A stretch of 64,000 nt of DNA from Hexactinellida sp. DTS-2022 (taxonomy: Eukaryota; Porifera; Hexactinellida). The position numbers and the translations under genes were made by a program. The DNA is taken from NCBI GenBank assembly GCA_028753945.1, contig JAPNXP010000004.1:2294001-2358000 (forward strand). The letters are read 5' to 3'. This document shows, piece after piece, positions 10,946 through 22,330 of the stretch; position 1 is the first letter of the stretch; each line of letters begins with the position of its first letter. The notes under the pieces were generated by a model. The model ran no database searches, was not told the origin of the DNA, and saw only the letters and a program-made list of their open reading frames with translations.

Positions 10946-12770
10946 GATTATTTTGGATGCGATCGAGTATCAGACAATTCTTGGATACATCCAGAAGCAA
11001 GAGATTCTTAGCGAAATCATGAATGATAGCTATAAGAAGAAGAATTTTTTCAGGTAGTGCAATGGGATTTTCGTTCAAGAGCAAAAACTGATGAAGGTAA
11101 TAATTTCTCTAATTATTTTCAGATTGGTATTTCTAATCAATATTTTATTTAGAGCCTGAGGAAGAAGAACGGAACCTTCTAGCACAATGTCACTCACCCC
11201 GGAATCAATACTACTCTTCACGGGATTCGAAACAAATACGATTGGAGTTGCATTTACAACGACATCGGGGAATTTGTAAGCTATCTTTTCGCATTAATTT
11301 CACTAGAATTCAATTTTAATTTCTGTTCGTCATAATGATCAAAACTTGCCACACCTGCCATACTTCTGCCTCTCTGTTACCTCAGCCTCAGCGCGAACTC
11401 CAGCCCATCGCCCCTCCAGAAGAACCATGGCATCGTATGCTACTTGAGCAAATTTGTAATCGCCAGACCCCTCGAATCCAAGGCATCAAGGAAATTATTG
11501 GACTGTCTTCAGGATATCTATCTATATCATTTGGTGTACCCAAAATCCTCCAACATGATCAAGGAACTGAATTTTCAAGCAAGGTATATTCTAATGCGGT
11601 TTTGATGCTATCCAAATTGTGAATATTATAATTAGTTATTAATATATTCTAAACTAAATAATAAAATATTTAGAGTGAATAACTATGTGCTACCTTCATG
11701 AACAAATAATGTGTATATTTACAAATACATACAAATACTTCGACATAAGTACAATTTCATTGGATTTGTGAGAGTGGTGGCGTTAACTTGAGTAGCTGAC
11801 TTAAATTCCTTTTTAAAATACTGTTCCTTCAGGAATTTCAGGATTTCCACAAGAATTAAATGTCGACACTAGATCAACCACTGCCTACTACCCCCAGAGT
11901 AACGGACTTGTTGAAGCTTACAATAAAATTTTGAAAACTTAAGTTCTGTAATTAAATAATAATTCTTAAAAATTAAATAACCAACAAATTATTTACTTAC
12001 TCAATTTATTGAATGTTGAAATTATATTCCCAATTCAATACTAAATATAATAATAATAATAATCAGGGTATTAAAGGTTCACAAACGTACTTATTGATCT
12101 TGAACTGTACGAACTGAACGAACGCTGGTGCTGTTGAAGTTAATGTGAGCCTAACAAACTGAACGTGCGTCAATTTGAGATGGGTTTATCCAGTCCAATT
12201 CGTGAACCTTACACTCTCTTGATAATAATATTTGTTCTTCAAAACGAGCCTTAGTTAATTATATTAAAATTGCTTAAATTTCCAATATTATTCCAAACGC
12301 TTAAAATTCAATCCTTACAATAATTATTAAGCCTTGAATTTTAATTTGTCCTCTGTTTTAGAAAAATTAACTATATGATGTGCAATGGGGACAAAGAATG
12401 GGTAGATAAATTACTGCCAGCAGTACTAGCAGCCAATTCTCAGACTAAACGATCCACAGGCTACACACCATTTTATCTCATGTTCGGTAGAGATTTCGAT
12501 TCCTCTTATCTACTCAATGTTATCACCTCTCCAAATAACCCCGGCTTCAAATCACCAACAATTATTGAAAAGAAACAGAATTAGCTCACCCGAATATAAT
12601 ATTACTCCAATGGACATTGATGAAATTACAAATCCTTTCGAACTCCATAATAACGATAACGAATGGGTAGAAACAATAGCTGCAACTCGTAAGACGGACA
12701 AGAGAAATGCAAGACAAAACAACAAAGACGAGCAAAAAGTCCAAAAGAAAACCTACGACCGAAAAGTCAA
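10946..12770 (+). pseudogene. Ginger-type integrase/transposase pseudogene, multi-exon
   Basis: Five exon-like blocks match the better preserved integrase at 57405-62026 in order. About 10946-11097 is the N-terminal block with a GTAATA donor. About 11153-11277 is the histidine half of the H2C2 zinc finger, ending YDW..IGEFV. About 11337-11583 starts KTCHTCHTS, has the proline-rich linker and the second catalytic block VPKILQHDQGTEF. About 11835-11940 is YYPQSNGLVE with the third catalytic residue. About 12358-12770 is the C-terminal part with TGYTPFYLMFGRD. A deletion removes the first catalytic Asp region, and stops or frameshifts occur in the first, second and last blocks. No reverse transcriptase or LTR accompanies it. 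A hAT MITE (12064-12221) sits in the last intron. Confidence 0.8.
12064..12221. mobile_element. hAT MITE (CAGGG..AAAGGTTCAC family)
   Basis: Flanked by the 8-bp duplication ATAATAAT (12056-12063 and 12222-12229). Ends and GAACTGAACGAACG interior match the longer element at 15562-16078. The repeat lies inside an intron of the integrase pseudogene. The AT-simple target makes the duplication weaker evidence than at other sites. Confidence 0.65.
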
Positions 12771-12859
12771 ACACAATCGGTCTGTTGATACGTCAATTTA
12801 CTATGTTTCACTTTGCTATTGTAATTCTATTTAAATTATCTTTTTAGAATTTTTTCTTA

Positions 12860-13248
12860 CAGTCAACTCCGCTTAATAGAGCCACCTCGGCATAGGCGTC
12901 GAACCTGAAGGGGCCAAAGCCACGTGGCCCCGTCAGGTTTTGTTGATTTATAGTTGTCTTCTAGTAGTTTATGCTTTTGCTTAGTTTTTGTTGGCAAAAT
13001 TTAAATTTCGACGTAATGAACCCCGAAGTCTAGTGGGCCTGGCCCCGTCAGCTTTAACCCGAAATCTAAAAAGTTCGACGCCTATGCACCTCGGTACCAG
13101 GTTGTTTTGACCCGATTAAGCGGAGAAACCGATTAACCGAAAATATTGTAAGCCAAACTGTAATTCTGTCCTATAAATCCTGTGAAATTTTGACCCAATT
13201 ATGCGGAGAAACCAATTAATCGGTGGCACTCTTTATAGGAGTTGACTG
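12860..13248. mobile_element. TA-flanked MITE (pogo/Tigger-like), with nested hAT
   Basis: Ends CAGTCAACTCCGCTTAAT / TATAGGAGTTGACTG, with TA at 12858-12859 and 13249-13250. It was later interrupted by the element at 12891-13086. Confidence 0.75.
12891..13086. mobile_element. hAT-type MITE, CATAGGCGT family
   Basis: Inverted ends CATAGGCGTCGAAC / GTTCGACGCCTATG. The 8-bp duplication CACCTCGG lies at 12883-12890 and 13087-13094. The same family is at 29241-29533. Confidence 0.9.
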
Positions 13249-13741
13249 TATTTCAAATGTATTGTGTTTATTGTTGTTTCCGAGATAACATCTTACGAAA
13301 CATAATGAGTCGGTGATACTATCATGCGATGTCTAAAAATAGTAACCTTAGGCAGGGATGGATCCAGCACAAAATATCTGGGGGATGCAATGCCCTGGGT
13401 TTGGCCTTAGAATTGTGGACGCCGTGGGAAGCCCCATGCCAGTTTTTGGAAGTTCTTTTTTAAGAACTGCATTTGAGAAGGAATCTTTCAAGAAAGTTGA
13501 AATATATTTAATATACTTCAACGAAATCTATTCTAAATTAATACATAACTATTAATTAATAGTTAATTAATTAAGCTATCCATTAACCAACAATCACAAT
13601 GAATCAACAGTTAACGATTAGTTAAAACTATTTTTTCCTGACATTTGATATACAACGTTCCAAAGTATTCACAGAAAAGATAGGGAACATAACTCTGATA
13701 TATTTCGCTCAACAAACCTCGGAAATTGTGCCAGTGCCTAT
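13249..13741. other. Non-coding stretch
   Basis: AT-rich with short TTAATTAA runs near 13550-13570. No gene or element recognised. Confidence 0.4.
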
Positions 13742-14513
13742 CAGTAATACCTCGTTTTACGCGGTTTTTTTTTACGCGGAACGCGGTTTTTTTTACAACG
13801 CGTTTTCGTTTTACGCGGAACAATTTTTTATGACCAAAACTTTTTTTACGCGATCCTCAACTCGTTTTACGCGGTTTTTCTATGATTTTCATACAATTAA
13901 TTCTCTTTTTTATGGATATTTTCGATAATTTTTAAGATTTAGTGGTAACAAAGCGGTTCTACATTTCCAAAAAAACAAAAATGATGATTTAGAGATAGTA
14001 GATAGTTAGGGATATGTATTTGTCGTATAGTAAGTTCATCCAAATATATTATTGGTCAAATGAATACATATTTGCTTCACTATTCACACTAGAGATACCC
14101 AGTTGTGGGAGGTACCCGAAGATGTAGGGTTGCGGTGTGAAGGGAATTTTAATTCCCTTCACAACACAATTCCCTTTCTGTGGGAATTCCCAAGTATTTT
14201 CACAAGTTGGTTTCTATCAGGATTCCCATAGGTAAAAATAATTTCCATTCCAAACGATATTGGAAATCCTATGGGAATTCCCATGGGATTAACATACACA
14301 CGGAAACCTTGGCTATCTGAGAGGTCCGGATGTTGGATTTTTTAGTGTTTAAACACTAGGTATTAAAAATTTTATTCGATGTATATAATATTTGGAAACG
14401 CATCTATTGGTTTAATATGTGTTACTATGAGAATGAACCGTTTTTTTTACGCGATTTCGTTTTACGCGGGCTTTTCAAGGAACGCATCTACCGCGTAAAA
14501 AGAGGGATACCTG
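13742..14513. mobile_element. TA-flanked MITE with TTTTACGCGG subterminal repeats
   Basis: Left end CAGTAATACCTCGTTTTACG and right end CGTAAAAAGAGGGATACCTG are imperfect inverted repeats. TA follows at 14514-14515. TTTTACGCGG or TTTACGCGA recurs at both ends (several times in 13750-13880, twice in 14440-14470). No transposase is present. Confidence 0.7.
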
Positions 14514-14776
14514 TATATACTTTTGGATTATATTATAATATTCTTGGGGGGGGGTTCGCACTCCCCCTGAGCCATTTTTGGGGATGCAACTCAACTTAAT
14601 ACAACCCCTATGTAAGTTGTTAAATTGGGACTGTAGGGTTTTTGTTCATAATAATAAATCTTCATATTATCAGACGAAATCTTGTTCATAATAAGCAGAC
14701 CTGACTGTATATGTCATGCGAGAAGATAATATTCACATCAAGCTTCACTATCATTGCTATACTCATAATATATCTG

Positions 14777-14847
14777 GATCCCGGGATTGGAAAGTCTAAT
14801 CCCGGGATTGAATCCCGGGATAAAATGGACCGGGATCCCGGGATTGA
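14777..14847. repeat. CCCGGGAT cluster
   Basis: Five occurrences of the core CCCGGGAT or its reverse ATCCCGGG in about 70 bp, a strong departure from the AT-rich background. Probably a short tandem or fold-back remnant. Confidence 0.6.
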
Positions 14848-15100
14848 GACCCCTAGTTGGGGCTGAACACTAGTGTCTGATTACGATTACGATTACAGGA
14901 AATGTTGTAATCTATTATAATCGATAACGATTGTATTATTAATCTGCACTAAGACTATGTTGGGGCTGAATACTAGTGTGTGATTACGATTACTATTATT
15001 ATTAGAGGAAATATTGTAATCGATCACAATAGATTACGATTGCAATCGTAATCATTTCCAAAGCCCAGGTTGGGGCTGATTAATATTTTGTGATTACGAT

Positions 15101-16283
15101 CAGAGGCGCCCACAGACCCTTAAAAAAAGTAACGCACAATGTTGTATGGAAATTTGGGCTGTAAATACTAGTATGATTGTGCATTATATTGAATCTTAAA
15201 TTCTTAATTATTTGAGAGAAGTGCAATTCGCCGATAGCCTGATGCATCAAACGAATGTATAACCCTCTCAACGTCGATCGGATATCTCGATGCACGTGCA
15301 TTAGTGCAAGACCCGTGAGTCAAAAATTGTGTGCGAGAGCTGCAAGTAAGATATCAAATGATAAAAATTACTTAAGTTGATTAATACGCGTATTGCGTAT
15401 AATACGTATCATACATTATACGCGATCCATCAGTACGTATTTTAAGTTAAATATATGATCAACAAGGGATGTTTTCTAAGTAAATTCAGTTGTATAGTAT
15501 ATGTTAAAATCTTATTGTAAAACAAGATGCTAGCAAGTAATCAAATTTATACTATACAGACCAGGGAATGAAAGGTTCACGAACGAACTTATTGAACTTG
15601 AACTGAACGAACTGAACGCAGGGCATTTAAGGGATTCACGGTCAACGAACTGAACGAACGCCAACGGTTTCCGAACGGCTGAACGAACTGAATTGAAAGA
15701 ACTAAACTAAATAAAGATAAATTATAAATATAGATCCATTAAATATAATAGGTGACTGCAAAAGTGCTAATTCCGGACATCCCTAGTGGACTCATGTCTC
15801 TTAGCTTAGATTCTAGCTTCTTAACTTGAACTTCAATAACAGCTTGGAGGATCGAACGGTCTTTCATAAACGGAATAGTTCGACCCACTCACTGTCACTG
15901 AACGAACTGAACTAAACGAATTGAACGATTGAACGAACGCGAGATAGTCCGTGAACGAACTGAACGAACGCTGGTGGAGCTGAAGTTAGGAGGTGAACTT
16001 GAACGAACTGAAAGTGCGTCAATTTAAGATGGACTGAATTGCGTCAATTCTGTCCGTTCGTGAACCTTTCATTCCCTGATACAGACTATTCTAAGGGCGA
16101 TTAACATTAAAAGAATAACGATTAAACCGAAAGTTGTTCATTACAATTCCAATAGCGCGATATAATAAGTAAGATATACGAATAATAAGTATCAATAAAA
16201 TACGTATTAAACAACCAAGAAAATTACCCAGTTAAATTTGTATACGCACGTGCTTATACTGCGTACCCCTGTGGGCGCCACTG
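15101..16283. mobile_element. hAT-type non-autonomous element
   Basis: Inverted ends CAGAGGCGCCCACAG / CTGTGGGCGCCACTG. The 8-bp duplication ATTACGAT lies at 15093-15100 and 16284-16291, inside the MULE array. Contains a nested hAT element. No transposase frame. Confidence 0.9.
15562..16078. mobile_element. Nested hAT MITE rich in GAACGAACTGAACG repeats
   Basis: Inverted ends CAGGGAATGAAAGGTTCACG / CGTGAACCTTTCATTCCCTG. The 8-bp duplication ATACAGAC lies at 15554-15561 and 16079-16086. The interior repeats GAACTGAACGAACG many times. A short relative is at 12064-12221. Confidence 0.92.
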
Positions 16284-16324
16284 ATTACGATACGATTACG
16301 ATCACAGGAAATGATCTAATCCGC

Positions 16325-16745
16325 ACATTTTGATCAATTACGGAGTCGAATTTTGATCAATTTTTATCAGTAGAAGTTGTAGAACTTTGATCAAACTTTT
16401 AATTTCAGTTTTTGATTCATTTTTGATCAAAGTTCTGCATTATTTGATCAAACTGATGTCGAACATTGATCAAAATCTAGGAATAATTATTTTATCAAAA
16501 TTCTACAAAAACAACTGATGTAGAACTTTGATCAAATGGTCGCACATTTTGATCAAAATTTATAAATTGCTTACACCAGCCATTTTTGATCAGAATTCTA
16601 ATCCCAACTACTTAAATCTCGTTTAGAACTTTATTCAAATTAGAAAGGGAGCTGATTTGATCAAGTTCTACTGTATTCTGCTAAGCTAGAACTTCGATCA
16701 AATTCTGCAATGATTTGATTTGATCAATGTTCTACAATTATATAG
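16325..16745. repeat. TTTGATCAAA / GTAGAAC repeat cluster
   Basis: The palindrome TGATCA occurs about eleven times in about 420 bp, usually as TTTGATCAAA and often preceded by GTAGAAC or followed by GTTCTAC. Spacing is irregular, so this is not a simple microsatellite. It lies between the left MULE array and the 3' end of the MULE/RING gene. Confidence 0.75.
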
Positions 16746-16804
16746 TGGTGTAGAAAAATAATGGATTGAAGTTGAGTTATGAGTCATCTCCATAATTTAT
16801 GTAT

Positions 16805-17734
16805 TTATTGAAATATTTCAAATTTGCTTGTTATATTAAACCTACAAGTCGGACATCTGTGAAATTGATCTCGCAACTTCCACAAACTTGTGCATGCCCA
16901 CAAGGTAGGAATACATATGTAGATTTCCTATTTTGTAAGCAAATAGCACATGAATTAACTAAAGCTTCTTCATTGATTTCAGTATGCTCATCACTCTCTA
17001 AACAATCCGAATAGTGATGCATCTATCACTATCAGAACTATGATTTTACCTACTGTGTAAGATACTTCTCTAACGTTTTGCACAGGAGTATATTCTTTAC
17101 TTTCAAATTTTTCTCTGTAAAATTCGTAGTTTTCGTTTTCAATATCTTTTTCCTTCTCTCCCCATTTGCTAAGCCGTTCAATAACCTTCCATACTCCAGG
17201 TCATATTTTACAATATTCCTTTCAAGCATTCGATAAATGTCCATATATTCGGTGTTTTCACACGAATAATCGATTTAAATCCTCTGTGATAAACTCGAAA
17301 CAATTGTTTGTTTTGTGAACTGATTGATAATATAATGGACAAATCATCTCTCTTTATCCATTCCTTTCTAACATACTCTTTAAGTTTAGTAAGAATAGTT
17401 TCATCTGTTGGGCTTAGCCTAAGTACGACATATTGCTACTAGAATTTGAAATACAGATAGAATATCATTTTGAGGCAGGAGTGGCAGACTCATTATCTGC
17501 CTGACCCAATTTTGGAAATTCTAATTCTTTGCATAACTTTTTTAACTTACTCCATATCACCTTAGAATAATAATAGAGGCAGCCAGACATGTTTAATTGT
17601 GGAAAGGTTTCTCGAAAAAAGTTCCTTGGCGCTCGTTCATAATAACCTATCGCCAATTCCGGAGAAAAATCTGGGATAATTTCTACAATTTTTCTGCAAA
17701 ACAGCATTATACAAAGATTGATTTTTTGCGGCAT
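16805..17734 (-). pseudogene. MULE transposase C-terminus with RING finger
   Basis: Reading right to left, the first block (17734-17465) contains FPQLNMSGCLYYYSKVIWSK, the pattern of a MULE transposase after its second catalytic Asp. A later frame has KTPNIWTFIECLKGI (about 17230), as in the MULE C-terminal helical region. The last block (17022-16805) is a C3HC4 RING finger, CAICLQNRKSTYVFLPCGH then VCGSC, completed by CPTCRFNIT after a one-base frameshift near 16865. Several frameshifts separate the blocks. The catalytic N-terminal part is absent: the frame begins next to the GATTAC array. RING fingers usually act as ubiquitin ligases; whether this one did is unknown. Confidence 0.65.
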
Positions 17735-18247
17735 TAGAACATGAATGGCTGGTAGAGCAGATTATTACAGGAATGTTGTAATCGATAACGATTATAATTC
17801 TCATCAACCCAAAAACACAGTTTCGGATCTGATTAATAGTTTGTGATTACGATTACGATGACAGTAACTAATCTAATCAATTACAATAAATTACTAATGT
17901 AATTGTAATCATTCCCAAGACTAGGTTGGTACTGATTGCTTATGTGTGACTACGATGAAGCTTACGATTACAGGAAATGTTTTAATCAATTACAACCGTT
18001 TTCGATTGCAATCGTTATCAACCCCACACCCCAGTTTGGGTCTGATTACTAGTTTGTGATTACGATTACGATTACAGCAAATGTTTTAATCAATTACAAT
18101 CGTAATAAACCCCAAAGCCCAGGTTGGGGCTGATTAATAGTTTGTGATTACGATTACGATTACAGGAAATGATCTAATCAATCACAATCAATCACGATTG
18201 CAATCGTAATCAACCCAAAGGCAAGGTTTGGGGTTATTAATAGCGTG

Positions 18248-18617
18248 CAGGCATGGGGCCAAGCCCCAAAGGGCTTAAGCCCATTTTTGAGAGGGCTTAA
18301 ATCCGGACTGAAGTCCTCCTTTAATAAAAGGGCTTAAGTCCGGACTTGGACTTAAGCCCTTTATAGATGTGCTTCAAGCCCTTTTCAAGCCCTTTTTCAA
18401 GCTCTTTTCAAGGAACTTATTCAATAAAATACGGTATGGATTTCTAAATAATTAGAGTAAAGACTTAAGTCCGGACTTAAGCCCTTTATTAAGGGCTTGA
18501 GCTTGGACTTAAGCCCTTTTTCAAAAAGGGCTTAGAAAAAGGGTTTGGGCTTAAGCCCTTCTGATTAGGGATGGGCTTGGACTTAAGCCCTTTTGAAAAG
18601 GCTTGACCCCATGTCTG
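18248..18617. mobile_element. hAT-type MITE with GGGCTTAAGTCC repeats
   Basis: Ends CAGGCATGGGGCCAAGCC / GGCTTGACCCCATGTCTG. The 8-bp duplication ATAGCGTG lies at 18240-18247 and 18618-18625. The interior is built of GGGCTTAAGYCCGGACTT repeats in both orientations. Confidence 0.9.
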
Positions 18618-18700
18618 ATAGCGTGTGATTACGATTACAGGAAAAATTGTAATCGATTACAATTGATTACGATTGTAATCGTAATCAGCCCCAAACCTGG

Positions 18701-19837
18701 CTGCACTGACGGAATTTTCAGGGATTTAAGTGGAAATAGGAAAACTATGCTAGATAGACTCTAATGAAGTATTATTGACATATAGGTTATCGGTAGCGGC
18801 AAACCGAATAGCATCATCAAAAATGATATATGTAGTCTCCTAACAGTAGTTTTGGAAGATTATATTTTTGGTTTTGTAACAATCATATATTAATCACCCA
18901 TGATTATTGATAATACATCTTAAACTTTGGTAAAATAATTGAAATGTTAGTCTTATCCCAAGTATTCTATAAGTCATTGAATTTATAGAAGGGTAGATGG
19001 ATGCTGAGTGTAACTATCGCAGGTGCAATTACTCTTAGGAAACCCTAGATAGTTTTAGGTAGCATAGTTGTATAATATGGAACATTGATAGCGCCTAAAT
19101 TTCTTCCGGATCTCATAAAATTATTTACTGAATTTCAAAAGCATGGATGAAATTCTAAATTGGTATGCTGATTGAGAGATTTGACTTTAAAATATCATAA
19201 ACTGCTTTGTTATTCATTATCACTATCAGTTAATGGAAGAAAAAACCTAAATTAATTGGATAACTAGTGGAGAAATTCAATTTACATTATATTAATTTTC
19301 TGATGGGACAATGGTAAATTGAAAGAGATCATTCCGGGGCGTGTTTGGGCTGATGCAAAACTAATATAAATCTTTTGCTAATATGTCTATGTAACATACA
19401 AAAGCATTAGAATATGTGACCACGACCGAGCACCTAATGTTTTTGAACCAAAATGCCAAATAAATATCGTCCGAAATCCAAAAATCCATCCATAAGATAT
19501 TGTAAATTTAGCTTCGATTCCACAATGAAATTGTATTTATAGCTATGACATCAAGAAGTTACAGTCTTGAGTCTTGATATAAATTACATATTGATAGTAT
19601 GAATCATTATATGGGTTAAATCGTACAAGTTTGATTACGATCTTAATATCACAATAGAATTATTCATAGAAAATATATTTAGATCAGTCATTCCAATTCA
19701 TATTATTCGTTACCCCGATAATATATGAGGTTTTGAAACAATGGTGAATCTGAAAAAATATAAAAGTTCGTAATCCAAGGGTGTCGACAAATAACTCTGT
19801 TTCCCCAGGTTTGCCCCTGTGGGCTGTGACATAGAAG
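18701..19837. other. Non-coding stretch
   Basis: AT-rich DNA without a supported gene, hairpin or repeat that I can identify. Confidence 0.4.
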
Positions 19838-20210
19838 TGAAATGGTTGAAAATAACACAGGAGCAATTTTGGCATAATTAATTTACTGTGAACCTAAATT
19901 AATACCGTACAAATTAAAAACTTTGAAGATTACAACCCTTTGAAGTCAGACAGCGATTGCCACAATCAAAATGACGTTTTGTCACATTTTCGGCTGAAAA
20001 ATGTAAATTCATGCTATGATGTAAATGGAAATAGTTGAAAATAACACAGGAGCAATGTTTTTCATATGTATTTACTGTGAACCTAAATTAAGACCTTTAC
20101 AAAAAAAGCTTTGAAGATTACAACCCTTTGTTGTCGGACATCGAATACCATGCTCAAAATGACGTTATATCACTTTTTCGGGTGAAAATGTAAGATTTAT
20201 GCTGTGACGT
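19838..20210. repeat. Two diverged tandem units of about 190 bp
   Basis: GTTGAAAATAACACAGGAGCAAT, TTTACTGTGAACCTAAATTA and TTTGAAGATTACAACCCTTT each occur twice in the same order, at about 19845-19950 and 20030-20135. The second unit passes into the satellite that follows. Confidence 0.75.
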
Positions 20211-20587
20211 CGATTACACATGACAACAATAAGATTTATAGCACGACACAATCTCGGAGAAGTGGTGCCTGCACTTATTAGAACAGTTTATTACTTTATT
20301 CGAAAAATGAGCACTAATTTGCATTTATCCAATTAGTCCCCATTTTAATGCATTAAGTCATTCGACATTTGACAACAAAATAAGATACATAGCACGAAAT
20401 TAACCCGTGAAAGTGCTACATTCACTAATTTGAACAATTTATTACTTTCTTCGAAAATAGACACTAATTTCCGTTTTTCTTCATTAAATCCCAATTGAAC
20501 CAATTAAAATTCCAGTGGTTCATTTTCATGCATTACATCACTCGACATATGTCAACAATATGATTTATAGACTACACAAACTCTGGG

Positions 20588-21005
20588 AAAGGGTGGGGTT
20601 GGCTTACCGATCTGAGGAAACGGTTACAATTCGATTACTCGCTACGGTTAACCGGTTAACCGCCCATCCAACTCAATACAATAAATCATTTATACAAATT
20701 TGATTATGCTACAGAATAAGATTCAGGTCTATAATTTATAACTGCATAAGTATATTAACTGATACATTTCGTGCTTTAGGCAAATTTAAATCAATGTTGT
20801 CCAATAAAATTTATTAAGTGGTGTTGAGAAATGGATTTAGGACTACATATTCTGATAAAATTAAAAACTTTTTAATACTTTATCATTAATTTCCCAATAA
20901 CTCTGCTGTTATTCAACAGACCGGCTAACTGGATGATAAAATCTCTAACCGTTAACCGATGTCAGCAACGGTTAACCAGTTAACCGGTTAACCGAATCCA
21001 GCCTT
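20588..21005. mobile_element. hAT-type MITE with GGTTAACCGG ends
   Basis: The 8-bp duplication ACTCTGGG lies at 20580-20587 and 21006-21013, inside satellite S1. The outer ends AAAGGGTGGGGTTGGC / GAATCCAGCCTT are imperfect inverted repeats. Both subterminal regions carry CGGTTAACCGGTTAACCG. No coding capacity. Confidence 0.8.
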
Positions 21006-21420
21006 ACTCTGGGAAGCGGAGCCTGCACTTTTTAGAACACTTTATTACTTTATTCGAAAAATGAGCTTCTAATTTATCTTTTCTTCATTAAATCCCCTTA
21101 AACAAATTTCAAATTCCAGAGGTTTAAAATCATGCATTGTGTCACTCGACTTTGGACAACAATAAGTTTTGTAGCACGATACAAACTCGGGGAAGTGGTG
21201 CTTGCACTTACTAGACAGTTTATTCTTTTTCAAAATATGTTCACTAATTTGCTTTTCTTAATTAATAACCCAATAAACAAATAGAGACTCCAGTGGTATG
21301 ATTTCTTGCAATAAGTAACTCGACTTTCGACGACAATAAGAATATTAGCACGATATTAATACGGGAAAGTGGTGCCTTCACTAATTTGTAGAGTTTATTT
21401 ATTTTTTTGAAAAATGTGCA

Positions 21421-22320
21421 TTTATTTCAATTTACTTAAATAAATCCCCATTAAACAAAATCAAATTTCAGAGGTTCAATTTCATGCATTAATTCGGTCG
21501 ACATTTGACAACAATAAGATTTATAGCACCACATTAATCCGGGAATGTTGTGCCTGCAATTAACAGACCAGTTATTTCTTTATTCTAAAATATACATTAA
21601 TTTCTCTTTTCTTCATTGATATTAGCACAATATTAGTTGGGAATGTGGTGCCTGCAGTTAACATAACAGTTTATTACTTTATTCTAAAATATACACTAAT
21701 TTCTCTTTTCTTCACTAAATCGCCATTAAACAAATTTAACTTCCAGAGGTGCAATTTAATCCATTAAGTCACTTGACATTTGACAACAATAAGATTCATA
21801 GCACGACTTAAATCCGACAGAGTGCTACCTATAATTTGATCAGTTTATTACTTTATTTGAAAAATGTGCATTTATTTCAATTTACTTAAATAAATCCCCA
21901 TTAAACAAAATCAAATTTCAGAGGTTCAATTTCATGCATTAATTCGGTCGACATTTGACAACAATAAGATTTATAGCACCACATTAATCCGGGAATGTTG
22001 TGCCTGCAATTAACAGACCAGTTATTTCTTTATTCTAAAATATACATTAATTTCTCTTTTCTTCATTGATATTAGCACAATATTAGTTGGGAATGTGGTG
22101 CCTGCAGTTAACATAACAGTTTATTACTTTATTCTAAAATATACACTAATTTCTCTTTTCTTCACTAAATCGCCATTAAACAAATTTAACTTCCAGAGGT
22201 GCAATTTAATCCATTAAGTCACTTGACATTTGACAACAATAAGATTCATAGCACGACTTAAATCCGACAGAGTGCTACCTATAATTTGATCAGTTTATTA
22301 CTTTATTTGAAAAATGTGCA
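21421..22320. repeat. Exact 450-bp tandem duplication inside S1
   Basis: 21421-21870 and 21871-22320 read identically base for base. Each copy spans more than two basic S1 units, so it is a higher-order repeat. Identity against a diverged background implies a recent event (or an assembly duplication). Confidence 0.85.
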
Positions 22321-22330
22321 TTTATTTCAA

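Larger units (their letters stand above)
14857..18700 (-). mobile_element. MULE remnant flanked by GATTACGATTAC arrays
   Basis: Arrays of an approximately 110-bp unit (TTGGGGCTGA, then GTGATTACGATTACGATTAC, then AGGAAATG and a TAATCGATTACAAT palindrome) lie at 14857-15100 plus 16284-16320 on the left and at about 17765-18239 plus 18618-18700 on the right. Between them is a minus-strand MULE transposase/RING remnant. Long repetitive ends are usual for Mutator-like elements. Three hAT insertions (15101-16283 with its nested copy, and 18248-18617) split the arrays. The N-terminal half of the transposase is missing. Confidence 0.6.
20211..22330. repeat. Satellite S1 (GACAACAATAAGATTTATAG array), left part
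   Basis: Diverged tandem units of roughly 150-190 bp, each with GCATTAAGTCACTCGACATT, GACAACAATAAGATTTATAG, a GTGGTGCCTGCACT block and CAGTTTATTACTTTATTC. The array resumes at 25606-25830 beyond the LINE. A 450-bp stretch is duplicated exactly at 21421-22320, and a hAT element sits at 20588-21005. Confidence 0.85.

Noticed and set aside
10946-12770. LTR retrotransposon or retroviral pol fragment
   Set aside because: Integrase only, with introns, and no reverse transcriptase, protease or LTR nearby. Ginger-type DNA transposon explains it better.
13737-13880. Promoter or regulatory array (TTTTACGCGG repeats)
   Set aside because: The motif recurs at the opposite end of the same TA-flanked element, so it is subterminal transposon sequence.
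16799-17014. Plus-strand ORF of 71 residues
   Set aside because: It is the shadow of the minus-strand RING finger.
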